64,000 nt of DNA from Mycobacterium scrofulaceum (GTDB lineage Bacteria; Actinomycetota; Actinomycetes; Mycobacteriales; Mycobacteriaceae), in the NCBI RefSeq assembly GCF_001667885.1, contig NZ_LZJW01000062.1, positions 1-64,000 of the forward strand. The letters run 5' to 3'. Under the pieces are notes generated by a model that had not been told where the DNA came from, ran no database searches, and worked only from the letters and a program-made list of their open reading frames with translations. The position numbers and the translations under genes are program-made. The first letter of the stretch is position 1. Every line of letters begins with the position of its first letter. Below, piece by piece: positions 49,713 through 58,709 of this stretch.

Positions 49713-50630
49713 TTACAGGCCGACGACCGGGCGCAGCGCCTCGCCTACGGAGCTGATCACGCCGGGGGCATAGAAGGGCAGGTTGATGATGACACCGTCG
49801 ATGCCGGCGTCCACCACCTTGGTCTTGATCTGGTCGGCGACCGACTCGGGGCTGCCGACCACCATGCGCTGGGTCATCTCGGCCGGAATCTGGTCGGGCT
49901 TGGTGTTTTCGTCGACCAGCACCGTGGTCAGGGTGCTGGTTTCCAGCGTCGCCGGGTCGCGGCCGATCTCCTCGCAGCGCCGCCGCACGACGTCCAATTT
50001 GCCCGCCAGTTCGTCGAATCCGGCGATGACGTTGAGGTGATCGAAGTGGCGCGCGGCGAGGGGGATCGTCTTCTTCTCACCGCTACCGCCGATCATCAGC
50101 GGAATGTGGTCGCGGAAGCGGGGATTCGCCATCGCCTCGCGCACGTGGTACCACTCGCCGGAGAAGGTCGGCCGCTCGCCCTTGATCATCGGCAGGATGA
50201 TCTGCAGCGCCTCCTCGAGCCGGTTGAACCTGTCGGTGAAAGTGCCGAATTCGAAACCCAGTTGGTCGTGCTCGAGTTCGAACCAGCCGGTTCCGATGCC
50301 CAGGATGGCGCGGCCCTGGCTCACCACGTCGAGGGTGGTGATGGTCTTCGCCAGCAGCGCGGGATTGCGGTAGGTGTTGCCGGTCACCAAGGTGCCCAAC
50401 TGGACTCGCTCAGTGGCGGTGGCCAGCGCACCCAGGGCCGTGTAGGCCTCCAGCATCGGCTGGTCGGGGTCGCCCAGCATGGGCAGTTGGTAGAAGTGGT
50501 CCATCAAGAAGACGGAGTCGAAACCGGCGGCTTCGGCCTCACGCGCCTGAGCGATAACTGTGGGGAAGAGCTTGTCCACCCCGGTGCCGTAGGAGAAGTT
50601 GGGAATCTGCAGACCGAGTCGAATAGCCAC
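49713..50630 (-). CDS. LLM-class F420-dependent oxidoreductase (Rv1855c-like)
   Basis: 305 residues, luciferase-like TIM barrel (IPNFSYGTGVDKLFP, DSVFLMDHFYQLP, GIGTGWFELEHDQLGFEFG). The family uses F420 or FMN; the substrate is not set by the sequence. GTG start at 50630. Upstream and in the same direction lies the SDR gene after 59 bases, so the two may share a transcript. Confidence 0.88.
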   Translation of the reverse strand: MAIRLGLQIPNFSYGTGVDKLFPTVIAQAREAEAAGFDSVFLMDHFYQLPMLGDPDQPMLEAYTALGALATATERVQLGTLVTGNTYRNPALLAKTITTLDVVSQGRAILGIGTGWFELEHDQLGFEFGTFTDRFNRLEEALQIILPMIKGERPTFSGEWYHVREAMANPRFRDHIPLMIGGSGEKKTIPLAARHFDHLNVIAGFDELAGKLDVVRRRCEEIGRDPATLETSTLTTVLVDENTKPDQIPAEMTQRMVVGSPESVADQIKTKVVDAGIDGVIINLPFYAPGVISSVGEALRPVVGL

Positions 50631-50689
50631 GCGATCTACCGTAGTGCCGCTCCGCGCGCGACGATACGGCTCGGGCCGCGATTACGCCC

Positions 50690-51367
50690 TCAGCCGAATT
50701 GCGCGAGCGCGCCGTGGCTGACGTGCAGCGTCTGGCCGGTGATGTGGCGGGCCGCCGGAGTGGTGAGGAACAGGGCCAGCCGGGCCACCTCGGCGGCGAC
50801 CGACGGGGGCGTGCGGGAGAGTCCGTCGTAGCCGGGCTGCGCGCTGCGCCCACTGGCCACGGCGTTGACCGTGATGCCGCGCGTGCCGAAGACGCCGGCC
50901 TGTCCGGCGACCCAGTTCGACAGCGTCGCCTTGATCGCGGCGTCGACGCTTCCGGCGGGCGGGTTCTCGGGCACCACACTGATGATCGAGCCACCCGAGC
51001 GCAGGTGATCACCCACGGTCTGCACCGTCAGCACCGCCGACAGCACAGTGGCATCGAGGGCATTCCGCCACGCGTTGGCCGTGTCGGCGATCGAGTACGT
51101 GCGCGGGTCACCGGCCTCCCAGGAGGGCGCCGGCACATTGACGATGGTGTCCAGATGGTGGGGGAAGAGGGGACGGGCCTCGGTCAGGCTGGCCGGGTCG
51201 GTGGTGTCGCAGACGATCGCGTCGACGTCCAGTTCCTTGGCGGCGATCTCCAGCTCGCTGCGCCGCGCGCCCACGAGGGTCACCTTGTGACCGTCATCGC
51301 GGAAGCCTTCGGCCACTGTGCGTCCAAGTTCAGTGTCTCCACCGGTGACCAGCACTTCCACTGCCAT
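50690..51367 (-). CDS. short-chain dehydrogenase/reductase (Rv1856c-like)
   Basis: 225 residues with an N-terminal cofactor motif of unusual form (VTGGDTELGRTVAEGF) and no clear YxxxK catalytic pair: the expected region reads VDAAIKATLSNW. It may therefore be a degenerate or atypical SDR. CGAGGAGG is placed well before the ATG, and a perfect palindrome lies just upstream. Upstream of the F420-type gene in the same direction. Confidence 0.82.
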   Translation of the reverse strand: MAVEVLVTGGDTELGRTVAEGFRDDGHKVTLVGARRSELEIAAKELDVDAIVCDTTDPASLTEARPLFPHHLDTIVNVPAPSWEAGDPRTYSIADTANAWRNALDATVLSAVLTVQTVGDHLRSGGSIISVVPENPPAGSVDAAIKATLSNWVAGQAGVFGTRGITVNAVASGRSAQPGYDGLSRTPPSVAAEVARLALFLTTPAARHITGQTLHVSHGALAQFG

Positions 51368-51378
51368 GACCTCCTCGT

Positions 51379-51392
51379 GTTCAACGTTGAAC
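51379..51392 (-). promoter_or_regulatory. perfect 14-bp palindrome before the SDR gene
   Basis: GTTCAACGTTGAAC is an exact palindrome that touches the ribosome site of the SDR gene (start at 51367). It is very likely an operator, either of the SDR/oxidoreductase pair or of an outside regulator. Not a LexA box as I know it. Confidence 0.55.
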
Positions 51393-51601
51393 CCAGATCC
51401 TGACGCGGATCGAACGACGGACCGGCCTGGGATCTCAGCACGTTATGGCATCAATACGCGTCCATGTTACTGGACAGTAGCTAGTCGGCGAAGTTGTTCG
51501 CGCCGCGACGCGCGGATCATTTCCGTAACTATTCGGCCCTCACTTTTCTGCGCCGTTAGGTCCGCAATAAGTCCGCATCGTCGGCGGGTTAGGGTGCATC
51601 C

Positions 51602-52360
51602 ATGCCTCGAATCGGGTTCCTGGCCGGTTTCGTGTCGACGATGCTGCTGGTGGCCCTGGTCGGGTGCGGATCGAAACCGGCGGCGCCCGGAACGCTGGCG
51701 GTGTTCGCCGCCGCCTCGCTGAAGCCCGCGTTCACCCAAATCGGTGCGCACTTCAAGGCCCAGAACCCCGGCAGCACCGTCGACTTCGAATTCGCGGGTT
51801 CGTCGGAACTGGCCACCCAGCTGACGCAGGGCGCCACCGCCGACGTCTTCGCATCGGCGGACACGGCGCAGATGAACACGGTCGCCGAGGCCGGCTTGCT
51901 GTCCGGCGGCCCGACGAACTTCGCGTCGAACACGCTCGTGATCGTCACCGCGCCGGGCAACCCCAGGAAGGTCGGATCATTCGCCGACCTCGCGAGGCCG
52001 GGGTTGGCCGTGGTGATCTGCCAGAAGCCGGTGCCGTGCGGATCGGCAACCAAGCGTGTCGAGGACAGCACCGGCGTCCACCTCAACCCGGTGAGCGAGG
52101 AGCTGAGCGTGACGGACGTCCTCAACAAGGTCACCAGCGGCCAGGCCGACGCGGGGCTCGTCTACGTGACCGACGCCCACAGCGCCGGGAGCAAGGTGAC
52201 GACCGTCAGCTTTCCGGAGGCCGCCGGCGCGGTGAACGTCTATCCGATCGCTGTGTTGAAGAAGGCGCCGCAGCCGACGCTGGCGCAACGGTTCGTGGCC
52301 ATGGTGACCGGTGACGTCGGTCGAAACATCTTGGCTCAGTCGGGCTTCGCCAAACCCTGA
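51602..52360 (+). CDS. modA: molybdate ABC transporter substrate-binding lipoprotein
   Basis: 252 residues. Lipoprotein signal with lipobox LVGC (Cys22). The mature protein has the ModA fold (VFAAASLKPAFTQIGAHF, FEFAGSSELATQL, VTDAHSAG). It binds molybdate outside the membrane for ModB/ModC. The gene ends exactly where a convergent cyclase gene ends (TGATCA), and modB lies 2.8 kb away instead of adjacent. Confidence 0.93.
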   Translation: MPRIGFLAGFVSTMLLVALVGCGSKPAAPGTLAVFAAASLKPAFTQIGAHFKAQNPGSTVDFEFAGSSELATQLTQGATADVFASADTAQMNTVAEAGLLSGGPTNFASNTLVIVTAPGNPRKVGSFADLARPGLAVVICQKPVPCGSATKRVEDSTGVHLNPVSEELSVTDVLNKVTSGQADAGLVYVTDAHSAGSKVTTVSFPEAAGAVNVYPIAVLKKAPQPTLAQRFVAMVTGDVGRNILAQSGFAKP

Positions 52361-55018
52361 TCAGCGGCGCTGTTCGAATTCCGTTCGGGCCCGGTCGACT
52401 TGATCATAGGCGTAGGCCACCATCTCAGCGGTGGTCATGGTCTCACCCCGGCGGGCTAGCGATGCGTAGGTCTGATCACCGAGGACCTCGCGCAGGTGGG
52501 TGATCGTTGCGCCCAGTTCGGGCAAGGTGGTGGCCGCCATGGGGCTGACGGCCGCCAAACCGGCGATGGTGGATGCCGGTTCGTAGCGTCCGAGCCGGTC
52601 GAGGAGCACGGCGAGGACGGCCAGCGCGTTGTACAACATGCCGATGTTGCCCGACTCGTGATTGTTGCCGATGGCCACGGCGAGGTAATCCACCGCCGCC
52701 CCCGGGTCGCCTTGCTCGGACACCAGTCCGGCCGCCCAGTACGGGAATTGTGTTTCGTAGAACCGGTTTCCGCTGTCCCGCGCGACGAGCAGACTACGGC
52801 GCAGCGCCGCCAGGGCGCGATCCGGATCGGTGGCGCGGACGGCGTAGCCGGACACGAAAAGTGCGTACGCAAGCACCCATGGATTGCCGGTGGCTTCGGC
52901 GGCATCGATGAGGCCCTCGCCGGTTGCCATCGCCTCATCAACCGAACCGGAGACGGCGAGAGCGAACACCAGGTTGGCCCTGGCGAACGTGTTGGCGTCG
53001 CCGGTGCGCGCCAGCTGGGCGCGACACAGTTCGAGATACCGTTTGGGTTGCGCGACAAACAAATACGCACTGCCGAGAAAGGACTCACCGAAGTAGGACA
53101 CCTTGTCGGTGGCCGCGGCGATGACCGTCTGGCCCACCTCGCTGTAGTGGACGGCCTCTTGGAACCGGCCGACAAGAACGCACAGCGACGCGCCCACACA
53201 CACGGCGGCGAGCCGCGGGTGGTCGGCGGCACGGAGGCGTTCTACCAACTCCTCGGCCCACGCGATGGGTTCGTAGTTCTCGAGGAACGGACCGAGCAAC
53301 CCGGCGTACGCCGCGATTGCGGCGCCCGCGTCCAGGTCGCCGTGGTCGGTGGCCCACCGAAAGGCGGTGCGTAGGTTGGCCAACTCGACCGTCAGCCAGT
53401 CGTACGCCTCGCGTTGACGCGGGCCGTCCCACAGGTCCATGATGTCGGCCTCACGCGCGGCGAAGTAGCGGGCATGCGCGGCACGGATCTCCTCCGCGGT
53501 GCCGCAGGCGACGAGTTGTTCCTCGGCGAACTGGCGGATCGTCTCGAGCATCGAAAACCGGGTGCGCCCCGAAGACCGGTCAGCGACCAGCAACGACTTG
53601 CGCACCAAAGCCTCGAGCAGGTCCAGGATGACGTAGTCATCGTCGGAATCCATTACGGCGCAGGCGCTTTCGAGGTCGAATCCGCCCGCGAACACCGAAC
53701 AACGGTTCAGCACCGTCTTTTCCGCCTGGCCGAGAAGGTCATAGGACCAGCCCACGGCGTGCCGCAGCGTGTGGTGACGTTCCAAGCCGCGCCGCGAGCC
53801 GACCAGCAGCCGGAACCGGTGATCGAGACGATCACGCACCTCGCCGGCCGTCATCGACCCCATCCGCGAGGCGGCCAGCTCGATGGCGAGGGGAATCCCG
53901 TCCAGCCGCTGACAAATCTCGGTGACCGCCGCGGCTTCACCATCGTCGGCCATCGAGAAGCCCGCCGAAATGCCTTGGGCACGTTCGGTAAACAGGGTCA
54001 CCGCCGCGGAGTCGATACCCGCCGCCACGTCCAGAGAACGGACCGTGCGCACCTGCTCATCGGGAATTCCGAGTCCTTCGCGGCTGGTGGCAAGGATCTT
54101 CACGGTCGACGATCGCGCGAGGACGGCTTCGACCAGGTCGGCGGCGGCGGCGAGCACGTGCTCGCAGTTGTCGAGCACCAACAGCCTGACCCGGCCCTCC
54201 AGAGCGGCGGCGACCGACTGGCTGACGGTCTTGCCCGGCTGCTGGGTGACGCTCAACACCGCCGCGACCGCATCGGGAATCGCCGCCGGATCGGTGACCG
54301 TGGCCAACTCGAAAAGCCAGACCCCATCCGGGAATTCGTCGGCCAAGCGAGCGGCCACCTCCAGCGCGAGGCGGGTCTTGCCGACCCCACCCACTCCGGT
54401 CAGCGTCACCAACCGATGCGTCTTGACCGCCGCTTCAATGTCGGCGACGGCTGCCTCTCGGCCGATCAAGCGGGTACCGGCGGGCCGCAGGTTTCCCGGG
54501 CTCGTATCGAGGGCCCGCAGCGGCGGAAAGTCCACCCGCAGGCCTGCGGCTCGGACCTGAAACACGCCGACCGGCGCCGGGATGTCCCGCAACCGCCGGG
54601 GGCCCAGGTCGAGCAGGTCCACGCCGCTCAGCAGGCCTGCCGTCGACTCGGCCACCAGGATCTGACCGCCGTGCCCGGCGGCCATCACGCGTGCGGCGCG
54701 ATTCAGCACGGCGCCGAAGTAGTCACCGCCGCGCAGCTCGGCCTCGCCCGTCGCCAGCCCCATCCGCACCGGCAACGCGAGCGCGCGCTGCGCTGCCACC
54801 GCGGCATCCACCGCCGCGCGGGGTGAGGCGAACGCGGCGCACACGCCGTCACCGGTGTGCTTGAACAACCAGCCGCCGTGCGCCTCGATCGCCTCGCGCA
54901 ACGCGTCGTCGTGGGCCGCGAGGGCGGCCCGCATGCCGTCCGCGTCGGCCTCCCACCGACGCGTCGAACCCTCGACGTCGGTGAACAGAAACGTCACGAC
55001 ACCCGAAGGCGCTGGCAC
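52361..55018 (-). CDS. adenylate/guanylate cyclase domain fused to a STAND ATPase
   Basis: 885 residues. Residues 1-165 are a class III nucleotide cyclase with all six canonical catalytic positions: Asp14 and Asp57 (metals), Lys53 and Asp99 (base recognition), Asn106 and Arg110 (transition state). Residues about 180-490 form a STAND/NB-ARC-type ATPase: P-loop GVGGVGKT (208-215), VLDNCEH with Asp283, ATSREGLG, and GIPLAIEL. The rest (about 500-885) is helical, TPR-like. There is no C-terminal LuxR helix-turn-helix, unlike some M. tuberculosis relatives such as Rv1358. A soluble sensor that could make cAMP. It is inserted between modA and modB. Confidence 0.87.
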   Translation of the reverse strand: MPAPSGVVTFLFTDVEGSTRRWEADADGMRAALAAHDDALREAIEAHGGWLFKHTGDGVCAAFASPRAAVDAAVAAQRALALPVRMGLATGEAELRGGDYFGAVLNRAARVMAAGHGGQILVAESTAGLLSGVDLLDLGPRRLRDIPAPVGVFQVRAAGLRVDFPPLRALDTSPGNLRPAGTRLIGREAAVADIEAAVKTHRLVTLTGVGGVGKTRLALEVAARLADEFPDGVWLFELATVTDPAAIPDAVAAVLSVTQQPGKTVSQSVAAALEGRVRLLVLDNCEHVLAAAADLVEAVLARSSTVKILATSREGLGIPDEQVRTVRSLDVAAGIDSAAVTLFTERAQGISAGFSMADDGEAAAVTEICQRLDGIPLAIELAASRMGSMTAGEVRDRLDHRFRLLVGSRRGLERHHTLRHAVGWSYDLLGQAEKTVLNRCSVFAGGFDLESACAVMDSDDDYVILDLLEALVRKSLLVADRSSGRTRFSMLETIRQFAEEQLVACGTAEEIRAAHARYFAAREADIMDLWDGPRQREAYDWLTVELANLRTAFRWATDHGDLDAGAAIAAYAGLLGPFLENYEPIAWAEELVERLRAADHPRLAAVCVGASLCVLVGRFQEAVHYSEVGQTVIAAATDKVSYFGESFLGSAYLFVAQPKRYLELCRAQLARTGDANTFARANLVFALAVSGSVDEAMATGEGLIDAAEATGNPWVLAYALFVSGYAVRATDPDRALAALRRSLLVARDSGNRFYETQFPYWAAGLVSEQGDPGAAVDYLAVAIGNNHESGNIGMLYNALAVLAVLLDRLGRYEPASTIAGLAAVSPMAATTLPELGATITHLREVLGDQTYASLARRGETMTTAEMVAYAYDQVDRARTEFEQRR

Positions 55019-55135
55019 CTCTGCAGAATCTCACAACGGACGCCCCTTGAACTGGCACATCGGCGGAAACCCGGCGCTCTGCCCGCTTGGCGATCGCGCG
55101 CGGCGCTAGGTTGAGGCGGTAAAGGTCTCCCGGCC

Positions 55136-55142
55136 AGAGGAG
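55136..55142 (+). promoter_or_regulatory. ribosome binding site for modB pointing to an ATT start
   Basis: AGAGGAG at 55136-55142 is a strong Shine-Dalgarno sequence seven bases before the ATT at 55150. No ATG, GTG or TTG in the modB frame lies at a suitable distance; the next GTG is at 55183, 40 bases away. Confidence 0.5.
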
Positions 55143-55149
55143 TGTCGGT

Positions 55150-55947
55150 ATTAGCGGGCGTCGCGCGGATCTGCCGCGGTGGGTGTACGTGCCCGCCGCC
55201 GTGGGAGCCGGGTTCGTCGTGCTGCCGCTTCTCGCCATCGCGGTCAAGGTCGACTGGCCGAATTTCTGGTCGCTGATCACCAGTGCGTCGTCGCGAACGG
55301 CCTTGTTGCTCAGCCTCAAGACGGCCGCGGCCAGCACCGTGCTTTGCGTGCTGCTGGGCGTACCGATGGCCCTGGTGCTGGCCCGCAGCACCGCGCGACT
55401 GGTGCGGCTGCTGCGGCCGTTGATCCTGCTGCCCTTGGTGCTGCCGCCGGTCGTGGGGGGGATCGCGCTGCTGTACGCGTTCGGCCGGCTCGGGTTGCTC
55501 GGCCGGTATCTCGAGGCCGCCGGTATCAGCATCGCGTTCAGCCCGACCGCCGTGGTGTTGGCGCAGACCTTCGTGTCGCTGCCGTTCCTGGTCATTTCGC
55601 TGGAGGGCGCCGCGCGCACCGCCGGGGCCGACTTCGAGGTGGTGGCCGCGACCTTGGGAGCGCGTCCCAGCACCGTCTGGTGGCGAATCACCCTGCCGCT
55701 GCTGCTCCCGGGCCTGGCGTCGGGGGCGGTGCTGGCGTTCGCGCGTTCGCTGGGGGAGTTCGGCGCCACGCTGACGTTCGCCGGGTCTCGCCAGGGGGTG
55801 ACCCGCACGCTGCCGCTGGAGATTTACCTGCAGCGGGTCACCGACGCCGATGCCGCGGTCGCGCTGTCCATCCTGCTGGTCGCGGTGGCGGCGCTGGTAG
55901 TGCTGGGGCTCGGCGGCGGCCGGCTGACCGGATACGCAACGAGATAG
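55150..55947 (+). CDS. modB: molybdate ABC transporter permease
   Basis: 265 residues if started at ATT 55150. This gives (I/M)[15 protein letters not shown], which aligns with the start of M. tuberculosis ModB (DLPRWVY). A GTG at 55183 would give 254 residues but drop the conserved DLPRW. The protein has six membrane helices and the ModB signature [21 protein letters not shown]. It forms the channel for molybdate with ModC. Start at a rare ATT is supported by the ribosome site. It is separated from modA by the cyclase gene. Confidence 0.9.
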   Translation: MSGRRADLPRWVYVPAAVGAGFVVLPLLAIAVKVDWPNFWSLITSASSRTALLLSLKTAAASTVLCVLLGVPMALVLARSTARLVRLLRPLILLPLVLPPVVGGIALLYAFGRLGLLGRYLEAAGISIAFSPTAVVLAQTFVSLPFLVISLEGAARTAGADFEVVAATLGARPSTVWWRITLPLLLPGLASGAVLAFARSLGEFGATLTFAGSRQGVTRTLPLEIYLQRVTDADAAVALSILLVAVAALVVLGLGGGRLTGYATR

Positions 55948-55955
55948 CCCGGGCC

Positions 55956-57053
55956 ATGAGCGAATTGCAGTTGCGTGCCGTCGTCGCCGACCGCCGCCTG
56001 GACGTGGAGTTCTCCGTGTCGGCGGGCGAGGTCCTCGCGGTCCTCGGGCCCAACGGCGCGGGCAAATCGACCGCGCTGCACGTCATCGCCGGGCTGATTC
56101 GCCCGGACCACGGGCTGGTGCGGTTGGGCGACCGGGTGCTGACCGACACCGCGGCCGGGGTGGATGTGGCGACCCATGACCGCCGCGTCGGCCTGCTGTT
56201 GCAGGACCCGTTGTTGTTCCCGCACATGAGCGTTGCCGCCAACGTGGCCTTCGGGCCGCACAGCCGGCGCGGGTGGTTGCGTCCACGCCGGGCCGCGGGG
56301 CGGGCGGCGGCGCTGCGCTGGTTGCGCGAGGTGGACGCCGAGCGGTTCGCCGACCGCAAGGCGCGGCAGCTGTCCGGCGGGCAAGCCCAGCGCGTGGCGG
56401 TCGCGCGGGCGCTGGCCGCCGAGCCCGACGTGTTGTTGCTCGACGAGCCGCTGAACGGCCTCGACGTCGGGGCGGCCGCGGGCATCCGCGCGGTGCTGCG
56501 GCGTGTGGTTACCCGCACCGGCTGCGCGGTGGTCCTGATAACGCACGACCTGCTCGACGTGTTCACGCTGGCCGACCGGGTGCTGGTGCTGGAGTCCGGC
56601 AAGATCACCGAGAGCGGCCCCGTCTCCGAGGTGCTCACCGCGCCGCGCAGTCACTTCGGGGCGCGGATCGCGGGCATCAACCTGGTCAACGGGACCGCCG
56701 CCGCCGATGCGGCACTGGATGCGCGCTCGGGGATCCGCTGGCACGCGGCCCCGGGAGGTGACGAGCTCGCCGCCGGGCAGAACGCGATCGCGGTGTTCCC
56801 GCCGACGGCGGTGGCGGTGTATCGGGAGCGGCCGCACGGCAGCCCCCGGAACACGGTCGCGGTGACGGTGGCGGAGCTGGACATCCGCGGGGCGGCGGTG
56901 TTGGTGCGCGGGGAGCAGCAACCAGACGGCGCGCCCGGCCTGGCCGCGGAGATCACGGTCGATGCCGCATCGGAGCTACGGCTGGCGCCCGGCGAAACGG
57001 TGTGGTTCTCGGTCAAAGCGCACGAGGTCGCGCTGTATCCGGCGGCGCACTGA
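55956..57053 (+). CDS. modC: molybdate ABC transporter ATP-binding protein
   Basis: 365 residues. Walker A GPNGAGKST (31-39), Q-loop LLLQDPLLF, signature LSGGQAQRV (139-147) and Walker B LLLDEP with Asp163. The C-terminal 130 residues hold the TOBE/Mop-type domain that binds molybdate in ModC proteins. It powers import through ModB. The ATG is eight bases after the modB stop, so the two form one unit. Confidence 0.93.
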   Translation: MSELQLRAVVADRRLDVEFSVSAGEVLAVLGPNGAGKSTALHVIAGLIRPDHGLVRLGDRVLTDTAAGVDVATHDRRVGLLLQDPLLFPHMSVAANVAFGPHSRRGWLRPRRAAGRAAALRWLREVDAERFADRKARQLSGGQAQRVAVARALAAEPDVLLLDEPLNGLDVGAAAGIRAVLRRVVTRTGCAVVLITHDLLDVFTLADRVLVLESGKITESGPVSEVLTAPRSHFGARIAGINLVNGTAAADAALDARSGIRWHAAPGGDELAAGQNAIAVFPPTAVAVYRERPHGSPRNTVAVTVAELDIRGAAVLVRGEQQPDGAPGLAAEITVDAASELRLAPGETVWFSVKAHEVALYPAAH

Positions 57054-57115
57054 GCGGTGAAATTGGGCGCCTGGTTGCACATCGGCAACATCGGCAAAAC
57101 GACGATGCAATTGTC

Positions 57116-57131
57116 CGCAAGGCTCCTTGCG
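57116..57131. promoter_or_regulatory. inverted repeat upstream of apa
   Basis: CGCAAGG (57116-57122) and CCTTGCG (57125-57131) form an exact dyad with a two-base spacer, 30 bases before the apa ATG. Operator-like; no known consensus recognised. Confidence 0.4.
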
Positions 57132-57161
57132 TCACAGCGGTAACACGGTAGGTTCGTCGCC

Positions 57162-58226
57162 ATGGAGCAGGTGGATCCGAACTCGACACGTCGCCGAGGC
57201 CTCTGGGCGACGCTGGCGATAGCCACAGTGACCAGTGCCAGCGCCGTCACGATCGCATTGCCAGGAACCGCGCACGCCGACCCGGAGGTGCCGACCCCGG
57301 TCCCGCCGACGACCACGACGGCGCCGCCCCCGCCAGCCAACCCCGCGGCTCCCGCGACCACTCCGCCGCCGGCCGCGCCGGCGCCGGGCGCGCCTGCCGC
57401 ACCGGTTGACCCGAACGCGCCACCACCGCCGCCGGTCGACCCGAACGCACCGCCGCCGCCCCCCGTCGACCCGAACGCCGGGCGGGTCGCCAACGCCGTG
57501 GGCGGTTTCAGCTACGTCCTTCCGCCCGGCTGGGTGGAATCGGACGCGTCCCACCTCGACTACGGCTCGGCGCTGCTGAGCAAGACGACGGGACCGCCGC
57601 CGATGCCCGACCAGCCGCCGCCGGTCGCCAACGACACCCGCATCGTGATGGGGCGGTTGGACCAGAAGCTTTACGCCAGCGCCGAAGCCAACAACGCCAA
57701 GGCCGCCGTGCGGCTCGGCTCGGACATGGGTGAGTTCTTCCTGCCGTACCCGGGCACCCGGATCAACCAGGAGGCGACACCGCTCACCGGGGCCAACGGC
57801 ATCACGGGCAGCGCCTCTTACTACGAGGTCAAGTTCAGCGACTCGTCCAAGCCCAACGGCCAGATCTGGACGGGCGTGGTTGGCCTGCCCGCGGCGAACA
57901 CGCCCACCGGCGCACCGCCGCAGCGCTGGTTCGTGGTCTGGCTCGGCACGGCCAACGACCCGGTGGACAAGGGCGCGGCCAAGGCGCTGGCCGAGTCGAT
58001 CCAACCTTGGGCGGGCCCGCCGGCGCCCGCCGCCGGCGCCCCGCCGGCTCCGGGAACCCAACCCGCACCGGCAGCACCACCGCCCGCAGCAGGCCAACCT
58101 GCACCGGCGGCCCCGGCAGCACCGGCGGCGCCCGGAGCGCCCTCGCCGGCACCGGCGGCTCCCGCTCCGGCGGGGGAGGTCAGCCCCACCCCGGTGCCGG
58201 CACCACAGCGGACGCAATCGACCTGA
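57162..58226 (+). CDS. apa: alanine/proline-rich secreted glycoprotein Apa (MPT32)
   Basis: 354 residues. A signal peptide ends at AHA-DP (about residue 39). The first mature segment is a threonine/proline-rich region where mannose residues are attached in M. tuberculosis. A central globular fibronectin-binding domain (about 105-285) contains [12 protein letters not shown] long Pro/Ala tail ends the protein. The tail and a [10 protein letters not shown] repeat make it longer than the 325-residue M. tuberculosis protein. Strong surface antigen. Follows modC, as in M. tuberculosis. Confidence 0.92.
   Translation: MEQVDPNSTRRRGLWATLAIATVTSASAVTIALPGTAHADPEVPTPVPPTTTTAPPPPANPAAPATTPPPAAPAPGAPAAPVDPNAPPPPPVDPNAPPPPPVDPNAGRVANAVGGFSYVLPPGWVESDASHLDYGSALLSKTTGPPPMPDQPPPVANDTRIVMGRLDQKLYASAEANNAKAAVRLGSDMGEFFLPYPGTRINQEATPLTGANGITGSASYYEVKFSDSSKPNGQIWTGVVGLPAANTPTGAPPQRWFVVWLGTANDPVDKGAAKALAESIQPWAGPPAPAAGAPPAPGTQPAPAAPPPAAGQPAPAAPAAPAAPGAPSPAPAAPAPAGEVSPTPVPAPQRTQST
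57405..57479 (+). repeat. 30-bp tandem repeat in apa
   Basis: Two and a half copies of a 30-base unit starting gt(t/c)gacccgaacgc, at 57405, 57435 and 57465. It encodes [10 protein letters not shown]. The period keeps the reading frame, so copy number can vary without breaking the protein. Confidence 0.85.
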
Positions 58227-58322
58227 CCCCCCGGTCGGGGCGCCGCGATGGTGGGCGAACCGTCGCCGAACGCGGACCTTTTTCGTTACGCAAAGCGGGT
58301 ATACCGAACTGACGGCCCAGCA

Positions 58323-58346
58323 ATTCGCTGGGCTTTGCCAGCGAAT
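58323..58346 (+). promoter_or_regulatory. hairpin next to the ribosome site of the Rv1861-type gene
   Basis: ATTCGCTGG (58323-58331) pairs exactly with CCAGCGAAT (58338-58346) around a six-base loop. The ribosome site AAGGAG starts two bases later, at 58349. It could modulate translation or mRNA stability. Confidence 0.5.
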
Positions 58347-58360
58347 GCAAGGAGACCCGC

Positions 58361-58660
58361 ATGGACGTCATGGCAGCAACCGAATATCTGGCCCGCTCAA
58401 CCACGTTCACGAGCGTGGGCATCATCGGATACATCATTATCGGTGGTCTGGCCGGCGCGCTCGCCAGCAAGATCATCCGCGGCAGTGGCGCCGGCATCCT
58501 GATGGACATCGTCATCGGCATCATCGGCGCGTTGATCGGCGGCTTCATTCTGAGCTTCTTCGTCAACACCGCCGGCGGCGGCCTGATCTTCACCTTCTTC
58601 ACCGCACTGCTCGGATCGCTGATCCTGCTCTGGATCGTCGGGATGCTGCGCCGGACGTAG
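58361..58660 (+). CDS. GlsB/YeaQ/YmgE family small membrane protein (Rv1861-like)
   Basis: 99 residues with three hydrophobic helices (about 17-38, 45-63 and 70-93) and the family pattern IIIGGLAGALASKII. These transglycosylase-associated proteins are small stress-linked membrane proteins of unclear role. The ATG follows AAGGAG. Conserved position between apa and adhA. Confidence 0.85.
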   Translation: MDVMAATEYLARSTTFTSVGIIGYIIIGGLAGALASKIIRGSGAGILMDIVIGIIGALIGGFILSFFVNTAGGGLIFTFFTALLGSLILLWIVGMLRRT

Positions 58661-58709
58661 ACCAAAGTCAACGCGTTGCGGCCGTGGCGGTTGGCGGCAT
58701 GATTGACCA

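Noticed and set aside
51379..51392. LexA (SOS) box
   Set aside because: The palindrome lacks the spaced TCGAAC/GTTCGA arms of the mycobacterial LexA site.
53414..54826. 470-codon plus-strand open frame opposite the cyclase gene
   Set aside because: Shadow of a gene with clear cyclase and ATPase motifs.
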